Assembly (NCBI GenBank): GCA_050260095.1
Contig: JBLNBQ010000178.1
Span: 1-57,331, forward strand
Direction of reading: 5' to 3'
DNA: 57,331 nt
From: JBLNBQ01 sp050260095
Lineage (GTDB): Bacteria > Bacillota > UBA5301 > DYFA01
This document shows, piece by piece, positions 25,165 to 33,399 of the stretch. The notes beneath the pieces were generated by a model, which made no database searches, had not been told where the DNA came from, and was given only the letters and a program-made list of their open reading frames with translations. The number at the start of each line of letters is the position of its first letter. Within the stretch, counting starts at the first letter, position 1. A program made the translations under genes and the position numbers.

Positions 25165-25881
25165 GTGTTCAGACGCCTGCGCTCCGACATCCAGGCGGTC
25201 TTTGACCGGGATCCCGCCGCCCGCAGCGTGTGGGAGGTCCTCCTGTGCTATCCCGGCCTTCACGCCATCTGGATTCACCGCCTGGCTCACTGGCTGTGGG
25301 TCAGAAACCTGCGCTTCCTCGGCCGGTTCGTCTCACACCTGGGGCGGTTCTTGACCGGCGTCGAAATCCACCCGGGCGCCGTGCTCGGCGAGCGCTTGCT
25401 CATCGACCATGGGATGGGCGTCGTCATCGGTGAGACCGCCGAGGTGGGTGACGACGTCACGATCTACCAGGGCGTGGTCTTGGGCGGGACCGGCAAGGAG
25501 AAGGGCAAGCGCCATCCCACCATCGGCAACGGCGTGGTGATCTCGGCCGGCGCCAAGGTGCTCGGCGGTTTCAAGGTCGGCGACGGGGCGAAGATCGGCG
25601 CCGGTGCGGTGGTACTCCGTCCGGTCCCCCCGAACACCACGGTGGTGGGCGTCCCCGGCCGGGTGGTCGTGATGAACGGGCAAAGGGTGGAGCTCGACCA
25701 CGGGAACATCGACCCTGAGGCCGAGATGCTCAGATGTCTGCTGCGCACGGTGGAAACGCTTGAAGTGAAGCTCGAAGCGGTGGAAGCCGAACTCACCCGG
25801 CTCAAGGCCGAGGGGAAACCGTCCGGCGAGGACGCCCCGGGCAGGGAGGACACCACACCGCGTTTGGAGGGTACGGCATGA
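25165..25881 (+). CDS. cysE: Serine O-acetyltransferase
   Basis: A 238-residue enzyme that acetylates serine to O-acetylserine, the first step of cysteine synthesis. A short helical N-terminus (V-W-E-V-L-L-C-Y-P-G-L-H-A-I-W-I-H-R) leads into a left-handed beta-helix of hexapeptide repeats with the catalytic H-P-G/H-G-M-G-V-V-I-G-E-T region. A charged tail of ~60 residues follows. The N-terminus is short, as in EpsC-type SATs. GTG 25165 is chosen over GTG 25156, which overlaps the ribosome site GGAGGT (25152-25157). The stop overlaps the cysS start (ATGA). Confidence 0.95.
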   Translation: MFRRLRSDIQAVFDRDPAARSVWEVLLCYPGLHAIWIHRLAHWLWVRNLRFLGRFVSHLGRFLTGVEIHPGAVLGERLLIDHGMGVVIGETAEVGDDVTIYQGVVLGGTGKEKGKRHPTIGNGVVISAGAKVLGGFKVGDGAKIGAGAVVLRPVPPNTTVVGVPGRVVVMNGQRVELDHGNIDPEAEMLRCLLRTVETLEVKLEAVEAELTRLKAEGKPSGEDAPGREDTTPRLEGTA

Positions 25882-27335
25882 CGATTCAGCTATACGACAC
25901 GCTTACCCGCAGGAAGCGGGATTTGGTTCCCCGGCGGCCGGGGGAGTTGGCGGTGTACGTCTGCGGCGTGACGCCCTACGCCTACACGCATGTGGGACAT
26001 GCCCGGGTTTCGGTCCTCTGGGACGTGTTCCGGCGCTACTTCACCTACCGGGGCTACACCGTCAAGTTCGCCCAAAACTTCACCGACGTCGACGACAAGA
26101 TTATCGCCCGGGCCCAAAAGGAGGGCCTTCCCGCCTGGAAACTGGCCCAGCGCTACATCGACGACTACCACGAGGTGATGGCCAAACTGCAGGTGGCGCC
26201 GGCCGACCTTCACCCGCGGGTGACCACCGAGATCGACACCATCATCGCCTTCGTCCAGGGGCTGATCGACAAGGGACACGCGTATCCCGCCGGCGGGGAC
26301 GTCTTCTACCGGGTGGGGAGCTTCCCCGGCTACGGCAAGCTGTCGGGGCGTTCGCTCGAAGAGATGGAGGCCGGCGCCCGGATCGAGGTCAACCCGCTCA
26401 AGGAGAATCCCATGGACTTCGCCCTCTGGAAAGCGGCGAAGGAAGGGGAACCGGCCTGGGAGAGCCCGTGGGGGCCTGGCCGGCCGGGTTGGCATATCGA
26501 GTGCTCCGCCATGTCGCTGAAGTACCTGGGCGAGGCTTTCGACATCCACGGGGGCGGGCTCGATTTGGTCTTCCCCCACCATGAGAACGAGGTGGCCCAG
26601 TCGGAGGCCCTGACCGGCGCGCCTTTGGCCCGCTACTGGCTGCACAACGGCATGGTAAACGTTGCCGAGGAGAAGATGTCGAAGTCGCTCGGCAACACCT
26701 TCGCCGTCCGCGATGTGCTGGAGGTCTGGGACCCGCTGACCGTGCGCTACTTCCTCATCTCGGCGCAGTACCGGAGCCCGTTGACCTACAGCGAGACGGA
26801 ACTCAAGGCGGCCGATCAGGCCCGCCGGCGGCTCGAGAACCTGGCCGGGCGCCTCTCGGCCAAGCTCGCCGAGGGACCCGGGGCCAGCGACGACCCGGCG
26901 GCGGCGGCCCGGCTGCGCGATGCGGCCAGGACCGCCCGCGAAGACTTCGTGGCGGCGATGGATGACGACCTCAACACGGCGCTGGCGCTGGCGGCCCTGC
27001 AAACCCTCGCCCGGGAGGTCAACCGCGCCCTCGACGAGGCGGCCGGGGTGGGCCAGGAACTTCACGCCGCACTGCGCGAAGTCCGGGAGGTCTTCGCCGA
27101 ACTCGACGACATCCTGCGCGTCATCGGCCAGCGCAGGGAGGCGGCGGAGGCGGAGGGCAGCCCCGACGCGGCCGCGGGCGAAGCCTTCAAGGATGTCCTC
27201 CTCGCGCTCCGGCAAACGGCGCGGGAGACGAAGAACTGGGCGCTGGCGGACCAGATCCGCGACGGCCTCAAGGCGAAGGGCATCACAGTCAAGGACACGC
27301 CGGGTGGCACGGTCGTGGAGTTCGGCAAGGCATGA
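25878..27335 (+). CDS. cysS: Cysteine--tRNA ligase
   Basis: A 485-residue class I synthetase that charges tRNA-Cys. It has the zinc-binding CGVTPYAYTHVGHARV opening with the HIGH-like THVGH, H-I-E-C-S-A-M and H-H-E-N-E zinc ligands, and the KMSKSLGN loop. The C-terminal helical anticodon-binding domain is from about 310. Its control by the Cys T-box upstream fits the charged-tRNA feedback. It shares ATGA with cysE and its own stop overlaps mrnC. Confidence 0.97.
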   Translation: MTIQLYDTLTRRKRDLVPRRPGELAVYVCGVTPYAYTHVGHARVSVLWDVFRRYFTYRGYTVKFAQNFTDVDDKIIARAQKEGLPAWKLAQRYIDDYHEVMAKLQVAPADLHPRVTTEIDTIIAFVQGLIDKGHAYPAGGDVFYRVGSFPGYGKLSGRSLEEMEAGARIEVNPLKENPMDFALWKAAKEGEPAWESPWGPGRPGWHIECSAMSLKYLGEAFDIHGGGLDLVFPHHENEVAQSEALTGAPLARYWLHNGMVNVAEEKMSKSLGNTFAVRDVLEVWDPLTVRYFLISAQYRSPLTYSETELKAADQARRRLENLAGRLSAKLAEGPGASDDPAAAARLRDAARTAREDFVAAMDDDLNTALALAALQTLAREVNRALDEAAGVGQELHAALREVREVFAELDDILRVIGQRREAAEAEGSPDAAAGEAFKDVLLALRQTARETKNWALADQIRDGLKAKGITVKDTPGGTVVEFGKA

Positions 27336-27739
27336 CGCGGGAGGCGCCTTGGGGTTCGGCCGAGGCGGTCGGGCGGATCCCGCCGCTCGTGCTGGCGTAC
27401 GTGGGCGACGCCGTCTATGAGCTGGCCGTGCGGGAACGCCTCGTCGAAGCGCGGACGGGCAAGGTGAACGCCCTGCACCGCGAGGCGGTGGCGCTGGTCC
27501 GGGCGACCGCCCAAGCGGAAGCGCTCCAGCGCTTGGAGGGGCACCTCTCGCCGGAAGAGAGCGACGTCGTCCGCCGGGCCCGCAACGCCAAGCCGGGCAC
27601 CACCCCCCGCAGCGTGCCGGTTCAGGAGTACCGCTGGGCCACCGCCTTCGAGGCGCTCGTCGGTTACCTTCATCTGAGCGGCCAGAGGGAGCGGCTCGCC
27701 GAACTGCTCGCGCTCGCCTGGGCGGAGGGCGGAAGGTAA
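27332..27739 (+). CDS. mrnC: Mini-ribonuclease III
   Basis: A 135-residue RNase III-like nuclease without a double-stranded RNA-binding domain. The catalytic motif YVGDAVYELAVR and the second acidic site in A-F-E-A-L-V-G-Y-L mark the family, which matures 23S rRNA ends in Bacillota. Its ATGA overlaps the cysS stop, so it is translated with it under the T-box. Confidence 0.94.
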   Translation: MTREAPWGSAEAVGRIPPLVLAYVGDAVYELAVRERLVEARTGKVNALHREAVALVRATAQAEALQRLEGHLSPEESDVVRRARNAKPGTTPRSVPVQEYRWATAFEALVGYLHLSGQRERLAELLALAWAEGGR

Positions 27740-27796
27740 CCTTTGGCCCGCGGCGAACATCAGGAAGAGTCCTGAGGAAGCAAGGAGGCTGCGACG

Positions 27797-28507
27797 TTGA
27801 CGGACACCTATCCTCCCGGGCAAGCGACCCTCCGTGTCTCGCTCATTGCCTACACCCCCGAGCCGGAACGGGTCGTGGCGGCGGCGGCCCGGCTGTGCTG
27901 CTCCCCGGTGGGGGCGACCGAGCTGCTCGACGGCCTGACCGATGACGAGGTCTTGCGGCGCCTCGCGCACCTGGCCGAGTCGGGTCACGAATCGCCGATC
28001 GAGCACGCCAGCTTCACCTTCGCCGTCGAGGGCGTCAGCCGGGCGCTCACCCACCAGCTCGTGCGGCACCGGCTCGCCTCGTACTCCCAGCAGTCGCAGC
28101 GGTACGTGCGGGAAGACTCCTTCGACTTCGTCCTGCCGCCTTCCATCGCCGCCCGCCCCGAGACCCGCGAGCTTTTCCTTAAGACCATGGCCGAACTGCG
28201 GGAGGCCTACGGTCGCCTGGCGGCGCTGGTTCCCCGTGAAGACGCCCGTTATGTGCTGCCCAACGCCTGCGAGACCAAGATCGTCCTCACCATGAACGCC
28301 CGCAGCCTCAAGAACTTCTTCGAACTGCGGTGCTGCACAAGGGCCCAGTGGGAGATCCGGGCGCTGGCCCAGGCGATGCTCGCCGAGGTGCGGCGGGTCG
28401 CTCCCAACCTCTTCCACCTGGCCGGACCGACCTGCGAAACGCGCGGCTACTGTCGCGAAGGGCGCATGAGCTGCGGCCGGCTGGCCAAGGCTAACCCGGA
28501 GGTGTAG
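27797..28507 (+). CDS. thyX: Flavin-dependent thymidylate synthase
   Basis: A 236-residue ThyX that methylates dUMP to dTMP using FAD, NADPH and methylenetetrahydrofolate. The RHRxxS signature is RHRLASYSQQSQRY, with ELCxxA-like and C-R-E-G-R-M-S-C-G endings. Start TTG 27797 is supported by AAGGAGG 8 nt before. It is inserted between mrnC and rlmB relative to B. subtilis order. It has no visible promoter in the 57-nt gap, so read-through from the cys unit is likely. Confidence 0.96.
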   Translation: MTDTYPPGQATLRVSLIAYTPEPERVVAAAARLCCSPVGATELLDGLTDDEVLRRLAHLAESGHESPIEHASFTFAVEGVSRALTHQLVRHRLASYSQQSQRYVREDSFDFVLPPSIAARPETRELFLKTMAELREAYGRLAALVPREDARYVLPNACETKIVLTMNARSLKNFFELRCCTRAQWEIRALAQAMLAEVRRVAPNLFHLAGPTCETRGYCREGRMSCGRLAKANPEV

Positions 28508-28510
28508 GTT

Positions 28511-29575
28511 TTGCCAAGAACGGGAAAGATACCTCAAGGCAAGTCCCCCGGCGGACGGGGTGAGGCCGCAGCCGGGCGCAGGCTGGGACCGGGTCACCGG
28601 CCTGGCTTCGGCGAGAAGCCGGGGTTCGGCAAGCGGCCGGCTTTCGGCGAGGGGCCGCGCTTCGGCGAGAGGCGGGAAAACGTGGGCAGGCCTCGCACGG
28701 GCGGCAAACCGGGCGGCCTCGTCAAGGCTGGGCGGGGGTTCAAGGCCGGCGGGCCAGGCGCCGAACGGTCGGGACGCCCGCTTCGAGAACGCGCGGCCAG
28801 GCCGGCGCCCCCGGCCGCCGGCGCTCGGCCGGTCGATTCCCCCGACCTTCTCACCGGAAGGAATCCGGTGCTCGAAGCCCTCAAGGCGGGACATCCCCTG
28901 ACCCGCATCCTGGTGGCCCGGGGCGGGCGCAGTGGAACCATCCCGACCTTGGTGGCGATGGCGCGGGATCTTGGGATACCGGTCCAGGAAGTGGACCGGG
29001 AACGCCTCGATCAGGTGGCCGGACCGGGACACCAGGGCATTGCGGCGTTCGCCGCAGCCAAGGAGTACGTCGAACTCGAAGACGTGCTGGCGGCGGCGAA
29101 GGCCAAGGGCGAGGAACCGCTGGTCGTGGTGCTCGATTCCCTTGAGGACCCGCATAACCTGGGTTCCATCCTGCGGACGGCGGATGCGGTGGGGGCCCAC
29201 GGCGTGGTCATCACGAAGCACCGCACCGTCGGTCTCACCACCACGGTCGCGAAGACTTCGGCCGGCGCGGTGGAGTACGTTCCGGTGGCCCGCGTGAGCA
29301 ACCTTGCCGAGGCGCTCGAGCAACTCAAGAAGGCTGGCCTCTGGGTCGTCGGGGCTGACCAGGACGCCGAGGAACTGTACACCGCCGCCCGCCTCAGCGG
29401 GCCGCTGGCGGTGGTGATCGGCGGGGAGGGCAAGGGCCTGAGCCGCCTGTCGAAGGAGAAGTGCGACTTCCTGGTCCGGCTGCCGATGAGGGGGCACGTC
29501 AACTCGCTCAACGCTGGCGTGGCAGCCGCGATTCTGCTATACGAGGTCACGCGGCAGAGGGGCGCGGCGCACTGA
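28511..29575 (+). CDS. rlmB: 23S rRNA (guanosine 2'-O) methyltransferase RlmB, with a long basic FG-repeat N-terminus
   Basis: A 354-residue SpoU/TrmH-family enzyme. Residues ~113-354 hold the substrate-binding L30-like domain (DLLTGRNPVLEAL) and the SPOUT knot: motif 1 N-L-G-S-I-L-R, G-E-G-K-G-L-S, and the final VNSLNAGVAAAILLYE. Residues 1-~108 are predicted disordered, rich in Arg/Gly/Pro, with repeats of the x-F-G type (GFGEKPGFGKRPAFGEG-like). That is far longer than usual for RlmB. TTG 28511 is 6 nt after GGAGGTG, and no later start codon has a better site. The exact target nucleotide (G2251 in E. coli) is from family knowledge. Confidence 0.9.
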   Translation: MPRTGKIPQGKSPGGRGEAAAGRRLGPGHRPGFGEKPGFGKRPAFGEGPRFGERRENVGRPRTGGKPGGLVKAGRGFKAGGPGAERSGRPLRERAARPAPPAAGARPVDSPDLLTGRNPVLEALKAGHPLTRILVARGGRSGTIPTLVAMARDLGIPVQEVDRERLDQVAGPGHQGIAAFAAAKEYVELEDVLAAAKAKGEEPLVVVLDSLEDPHNLGSILRTADAVGAHGVVITKHRTVGLTTTVAKTSAGAVEYVPVARVSNLAEALEQLKKAGLWVVGADQDAEELYTAARLSGPLAVVIGGEGKGLSRLSKEKCDFLVRLPMRGHVNSLNAGVAAAILLYEVTRQRGAAH

Positions 29576-29611
29576 CCGGGCAGGCGACCCTCCCGCGAGG
29601 AGGGTCGTGCG

Positions 29612-31102
29612 ATGCGCCTGCGAACACGCCGACTTGTCAAGTGGTCCCTGGTTCTCCTTGCGGCTGCCGGCGCGGCGGCTCTGGGGGCAGCCGGGGGCCT
29701 CGCCGTCTTCCTGGCCTCCGGGGGCGGGCGCGTCTTTCCCCGGGTGACGTTGGCCGGCCGCCCGCTCGGTGGCCTCACCCGCGCCGAGGCCGCTGCGGTG
29801 GTGCGTTCTTACGAAGCCGGAGTGATCCAGCGCCCTTTGGAGGTGGTCGCCCCCGGCCGCCGGGTCACCGTGACCGCCCGTCAGCTAGGCCTGCGAGTTG
29901 ACGTCGCCGCCACCGTCGAGCAGGCCTACCGGCTCGGACGTCGCGGCAGCCTGCCCGGCCGGTGGCGCACCTGGGTGCGGCTTCTCACCCGCGGCGCCCG
30001 GGTCGCCCCCGTCTTTCGCAACGTCAACCAGGGTTTGCGGCCGCTCTTGGTCGGACTCGCGGCCGAGGCCGCCCGGCCTGCGCTCAACGCGAGGTTCGAT
30101 CCGGCCACCGGCCGGCTGAGCGCTGGCGCCGACGGCCAGGAAGTGGTGGTGCCCGAATCGCTCCGGCGGGTGCTGGCGGCGCTGGTAGCCCCGGGGGAGC
30201 GGCAGGTCGAGGTGGCGGTGCGGAGCGTGCGCCCCTCGGTCTCCCTGGCCGAGCTGCGCAAGGCGGGAATCCGGCGGGTGCTGGCCCGCTACCAGACGCG
30301 CTTCGATCCCTCCGACCAGAACCGGGTCCACAACATCGCGCTCGCCGCCACCGCGCTCGACGGCGCCCTTATCCGCCCGGGCGAGGTCTGGTCCTTCAAC
30401 CGCACCGTCGGACCCCGCACGGTGGAGCGGGGTTACCGTTCCGCGCCCGAAATCGTCCGGGAGAAGTACGTCTTGGGGATCGGCGGCGGAACATGCCAGG
30501 TTTCTTCGACGTTGTATAATGCGGCGCTGCTCGCCGGCCTGGAGATTCCGGAGCGCTCGGCTCACTCCCAGCCCCTCGGGTACGTGCCTCCGGGCCGGGA
30601 TGCCACCGTGTACTTCGGCCTCATCGACCTCAAGATCCGCAACACCCGGACGGCGCCGGTGGTGATCGCCACGGCGGTGGGCCGGGATACCCTGAGCATC
30701 GCGCTCTGCGGCCAGGAGGACGAGTTCCCGGAGGTCAGGATCGAAACCGGACCGCTCGAGCCACTCGAACCGGGGCCGGAGGTGGTGGAGGTCGATCCGG
30801 CGCTGGCGACCGGTGTGCGCCAAGTGGTGGAGGAGGCCCGGCTTGGCTACCGGGTCAAAGTCTTCCGGCTCTACCTGCGGCAGGGAACGCAGGTGGCGAG
30901 CGAGGTGATCTCCACGGATCTTTACCCGCCACGCCCGCGCCGGGTAAAGGTGGGCCCGCCGGCGACCGGGACGCCGCCGGCGGACAAAAGTCCAGCTACG
31001 CCTGGGCGACCTGCCTCGCCCAGCCGTCCGGAAGCCCCTCGCGACGTTGACTTGTCCACACCGGTATTGTATAATGAGGCTGGTTTCGGGCGGGGGCGCT
31101 GA
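29612..31102 (+). CDS. VanW/G5-domain exported protein with peptidoglycan-binding region
   Basis: A 496-residue membrane-anchored or exported protein. The N-terminal signal/TM is residues ~8-35; then come a PG_binding_4-like region, the VanW domain (about 225-345, with the Y-Q-T-R-F-D-P-S opening and FNRTVGPRT, G-G-G-T-C-Q-V-S-S-T-L-Y), and a G5-like segment (~370-445, around QEDEFPEVRIETG and the Y-R-V-K-V-F-R strand). A Pro/Ala-rich tail of ~45 residues follows. VanW proteins are envelope-associated but their activity is unsettled. GAGGAGGG precedes ATG. Its last codons contain the sigH promoter, and it lies where B. subtilis has rae1 (yacP). Confidence 0.88.
   Translation: MRLRTRRLVKWSLVLLAAAGAAALGAAGGLAVFLASGGGRVFPRVTLAGRPLGGLTRAEAAAVVRSYEAGVIQRPLEVVAPGRRVTVTARQLGLRVDVAATVEQAYRLGRRGSLPGRWRTWVRLLTRGARVAPVFRNVNQGLRPLLVGLAAEAARPALNARFDPATGRLSAGADGQEVVVPESLRRVLAALVAPGERQVEVAVRSVRPSVSLAELRKAGIRRVLARYQTRFDPSDQNRVHNIALAATALDGALIRPGEVWSFNRTVGPRTVERGYRSAPEIVREKYVLGIGGGTCQVSSTLYNAALLAGLEIPERSAHSQPLGYVPPGRDATVYFGLIDLKIRNTRTAPVVIATAVGRDTLSIALCGQEDEFPEVRIETGPLEPLEPGPEVVEVDPALATGVRQVVEEARLGYRVKVFRLYLRQGTQVASEVISTDLYPPRPRRVKVGPPATGTPPADKSPATPGRPASPSRPEAPRDVDLSTPVLYNEAGFGRGR
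31047..31075 (+). promoter_or_regulatory. Promoter of sigH inside the 3' end of vanW
   Basis: TTGACT (31047-31052), 17 nt, TATAAT (31070-31075), within the last 10-20 codons of the VanW-family gene, leaving a leader of ~210 nt before sigH. Confidence 0.82.
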
Positions 31103-31293
31103 AGCCGACGGGATGGGGTCCGCTGCGTGCTTCCAGCTTGATGAAGAGCCTCCATCTTTGCACCAGCAGTTCATCCGTTTTCCCATCGCTCAAGCAGTCA
31201 AGTAGGCAGGGCCGGCCGGTCGTTCCTCAGGGATAGGAGCGGCGCCGGTGGCTGTTTGGCCCATCACCGGATCGAGTAGGGGGAGGAGATACG

Positions 31294-31956
31294 GTGGGAG
31301 CATCGCAGGCCATCAAGCGTCTGTACCGGGATTACGAGACCATGGCCGACGAGGAGATCGTCGAACATGCTCGTAACAACGACGACCTCGCCCTGGAATT
31401 CCTGATCAACAAGTACAAGAATTTCGTGCGGGCCAAGGCGCGCTCTTACTTCCTCATCGGCGCCGACCGGGAGGACATCATCCAGGAAGGGATGATCGGC
31501 CTCTACAAGGCGATCCGCGACTTTCGCCCAGACAAACTCGCCAGCTTCCGCGCCTTCGCGGAGCTGTGCATCACGCGGCAGATCATCACCGCCATCAAGA
31601 CGGCGACGCGCCAGAAGCACATGCCGCTCAACTCCTACGTTTCGCTGAATAAGCCGATCTACGACGAGGAGTCCGACCGGACGCTGCTCGACATCCTCTC
31701 AGGGGTCCGCGTGACCGACCCCGAGGAGCTGATCATCAACCGGGAGAACTTCGTCGACATCGAGTCGAAGATGGGCGAGTTCCTGTCCGACCTGGAGTGG
31801 CAGGTGCTCATGTCTTACCTGGAAGGGAAGTCATATCAGGAGATCGCCGAGGATCTGCGCCGGCACGTCAAGTCGATCGACAACGCCCTCCAGCGGGTCA
31901 AGCGCAAGCTCGAGCGGTACCTCGAGAAGCGGAACGGTCAGGAGGCGCGCGGCTAG
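31294..31956 (+). CDS. sigH: Sporulation RNA polymerase sigma factor SigH
   Basis: A 220-residue sigma-70-type factor of the sigma-H group, which starts stationary-phase and sporulation gene expression. Region 2 shows GADREDIIQEGMIGLYKAIRDFRPDKLASFRAFAELCITRQIITA, in pieces matching core binding, -10 recognition and DNA melting. Region 4 has the SYQEIAEDL helix-turn-helix. GTG 31294 follows GGGGAGGAG. Its position before secE-nusG-rpl genes matches B. subtilis. Confidence 0.95.
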   Translation: MGASQAIKRLYRDYETMADEEIVEHARNNDDLALEFLINKYKNFVRAKARSYFLIGADREDIIQEGMIGLYKAIRDFRPDKLASFRAFAELCITRQIITAIKTATRQKHMPLNSYVSLNKPIYDEESDRTLLDILSGVRVTDPEELIINRENFVDIESKMGEFLSDLEWQVLMSYLEGKSYQEIAEDLRRHVKSIDNALQRVKRKLERYLEKRNGQEARG

Positions 31957-31986
31957 GAAACGCCTCCCGGCCGGATGGGGCGCCGG

Positions 31987-32016
31987 TTGACGCCCTCTTC
32001 CGGGCGGTGATATACT
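31987..32016 (+). promoter_or_regulatory. Promoter of tRNA-Thr(UGU)
   Basis: TTGACG (31987-31992), 18-nt spacer, TATACT (32011-32016), 20 nt before the tRNA. Confidence 0.75.
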
Positions 32017-32035
32017 TACCTCGCCCGAAGGGTGG

Positions 32036-32111
32036 GCCGGCGTAGCTCAACTGGCAGAGCAGCTGATTTGTAATCAGCAGGTTGCGGGTTCAAGTCCCAT
32101 CGCCGGCTCCA
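32036..32111 (+). tRNA. trnT-UGU: tRNA-Thr (anticodon TGT)
   Basis: Cloverleaf visible: acceptor GCCGGCG with CGCCGGC, anticodon stem GCTGA/TCAGC around loop TTTGTAA (TGT), T arm with GGTTCAAGTCC, discriminator T and encoded CCA ending at 32111. Confidence 0.96.
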
Positions 32112-32125
32112 AGCAAGTCTTCACA

Positions 32126-32156
32126 CCCCGGCGCTCCGGCGGCGGGGCATTTGTTT
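32126..32156 (+). terminator. Weak terminator after tRNA-Thr(UGU)
   Basis: CCCCG (32126-32130) pairs with CGGGG (32143-32147), followed by CATTTGTTT. The stem is imperfect inside and the T run is interrupted. Confidence 0.5.
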
Positions 32157-32169
32157 GGCCGGTTCCCGG

Positions 32170-32198
32170 TTGACCGGGGGCAGGGAATCTGGTACAAT
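32170..32198 (+). promoter_or_regulatory. Promoter of tRNA-Gly/tRNA-fMet
   Basis: TTGACC (32170-32175), 17 nt, TACAAT (32193-32198), 19 nt before tRNA-Gly. Confidence 0.75.
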
Positions 32199-32217
32199 AA
32201 ACGTTGCTCTCTTGAGC

Positions 32218-32291
32218 GCGGGTGTAACTCAACGGTAGAGTGTCAGCCTTCCAAGCTGATTACGAGGGTTCGACTCCCTTCACCCGCTCCA
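32218..32291 (+). tRNA. trnG-UCC: tRNA-Gly (anticodon TCC)
   Basis: Acceptor GCGGGTG pairs with CACCCGC; anticodon loop CTTCCAA reads TCC; GGTTCGACTCC T arm; discriminator T and CCA encoded. Six bases separate it from the next tRNA, so they form one transcript. Confidence 0.96.
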
Positions 32292-32297
32292 CAATAC

Positions 32298-32374
<77 letters not shown>

Positions 32375-32383
32375 GCCAGTTTG

Positions 32384-32407
32384 GCCGTGCCTAGGGCACG
32401 GCTTTTT
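32384..32407 (+). terminator. Terminator after the Gly-fMet tRNA unit
   Basis: GCCGTGCC (32384-32391) pairs with GGCACGGC (32395-32402), loop TAG, followed by TTTTT. Clear intrinsic terminator. Confidence 0.93.
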
Positions 32408-32436
32408 CATTTCGGCCGAACCCTTGACTCTTCTGA

Positions 32437-32466
32437 TTGACAGAAACGGCGAAGATGGCGTACAGT
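32437..32466 (+). promoter_or_regulatory. Promoter of the small zinc-ribbon gene
   Basis: TTGACA (32437-32442), 18 nt, TACAGT (32461-32466), right after the tRNA terminator; no other gene begins nearby. Confidence 0.65.
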
Positions 32467-32502
32467 GATAATTAAGGAAGTGAAGAGAGGGGTGCTGCGA
32501 GG

Positions 32503-32715
32503 TTGGCGCAGGAGCATACCGAAAGCGGGCGGCACGACAGTTGCCTCTGCCTCTCCTGTGGGCAGCAGTTCGAGGCAAGCGCGGAGCAGTCGGGAGAGAA
32601 ACCGGCCAAGCTCCTTGTCTGCCCCGCCTGCCGTTCTCACCATATACTGAACCTGACGGTCGACGCCAAGCAGCCTTCGTGCGGCACGGGCGGCTGGGGC
32701 TTCAGCTTTGGCTGA
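32503..32715 (+). CDS. Small zinc-ribbon protein (FmdB-like, uncharacterised)
   Basis: A 70-residue protein with paired cysteines C16-x2-C19 and C40-x2-C43, which fit a zinc ribbon, plus C14 and C60. It ends in a Gly/aromatic tail (CGTGGWGFSFG) reminiscent of FmdB-type small ribbon proteins. No function can be assigned. TTG 32503 is the only start near the promoter; the ribosome site GAGAGGGG is about 11 nt upstream, somewhat far. It is the first gene of a possible unit with tlpA-ccdA 115 nt on. Coding is supported by the preserved Cys pattern and the dedicated promoter, not by long length. Confidence 0.6.
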   Translation: MAQEHTESGRHDSCLCLSCGQQFEASAEQSGEKPAKLLVCPACRSHHILNLTVDAKQPSCGTGGWGFSFG

Positions 32716-32829
32716 GGTTGAGACTGTGGGACGGTCGTCCCGCATATGCGAGCCGTGTCAACGAAGGAATAAGGTCCGGCGCGGACGAAATTCCGGGTGT
32801 TTCGACCAAGGGCACAGGGGGGACTCGTT

Positions 32830-33399
32830 ATGTCGCGACGGTGGAGGCTCACGTTCGTTGTTGGCCTGGCCGCGCTCGGGCTCATCGCCCTCGGACACTG
32901 GCAGGCCACCCGCCAGGGGGAGGGTCCGACCTCTGACACGGTGACCGCCGCCGCCCCCGCTGAAGCCCGGCCGTTCGAGGGATACCAGGCTCCCGAACTT
33001 GAAGTGGTCGATTTCTCGGGGAAACGGGTGGCGCTCTCCGACTTGCGGGGCCTGCCGGTCTACCTGAACTTCTGGGCCACCTGGTGCCAGTACTGCCGTC
33101 AGGAGATGCCCGACATCGCCAGGGCCTACCGGGAAGTGGGCGGGCGGACCAAGGGCAAGGTGGTGTTCCTGCTCGTCGACGTCGGCGAGGCCCCTGAGGT
33201 TGTCCGCAAGTTCGCCACGCGAAGCATCCCGGGCCTGCCCGTCGTGCTCGACATGAGCGGCCGGACGGCGCAACGCTACCTGATTCAGGGTTATCCCACC
33301 AGCTTCTTCATCGACGCCGACGGCGTCATCAAGGACAAAGTGGTCGGCGCGCTCGACGGGCCTGGGCTCAGGACCCGCCTGCAGGATCTGCTCAAGTGA
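32830..33399 (+). CDS. Membrane-anchored thiol-disulfide oxidoreductase (TlpA/ResA-like)
   Basis: A 189-residue thioredoxin-like protein with an N-terminal membrane anchor (residues ~6-22) and outward-facing domain (~50-189). The active site is W-C-Q-Y-C in FWATWCQYCRQEMP, with the cis-Pro region G-Y-P-T-S-F-F-I. It likely reduces or oxidises envelope cysteines, possibly in cytochrome c maturation. ATG 32830 is chosen from the anchor position; the frame opens 33 nt earlier. The GTGA overlap with ccdA shows the two are expressed together. Confidence 0.93.
   Translation: MSRRWRLTFVVGLAALGLIALGHWQATRQGEGPTSDTVTAAAPAEARPFEGYQAPELEVVDFSGKRVALSDLRGLPVYLNFWATWCQYCRQEMPDIARAYREVGGRTKGKVVFLLVDVGEAPEVVRKFATRSIPGLPVVLDMSGRTAQRYLIQGYPTSFFIDADGVIKDKVVGALDGPGLRTRLQDLLK

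Noticed and set aside
28604..28672. Short repeated GC-rich units as a mobile-element or tandem DNA repeat
   Set aside because: They are in frame with rlmB and encode the x-F-G repeats; no flanking direct or inverted repeats are seen.
27062..29497. 811-residue minus-strand open frame over cysS-mrnC-thyX-rlmB
   Set aside because: Covers four confident genes in opposite sense; no recognisable protein feature.
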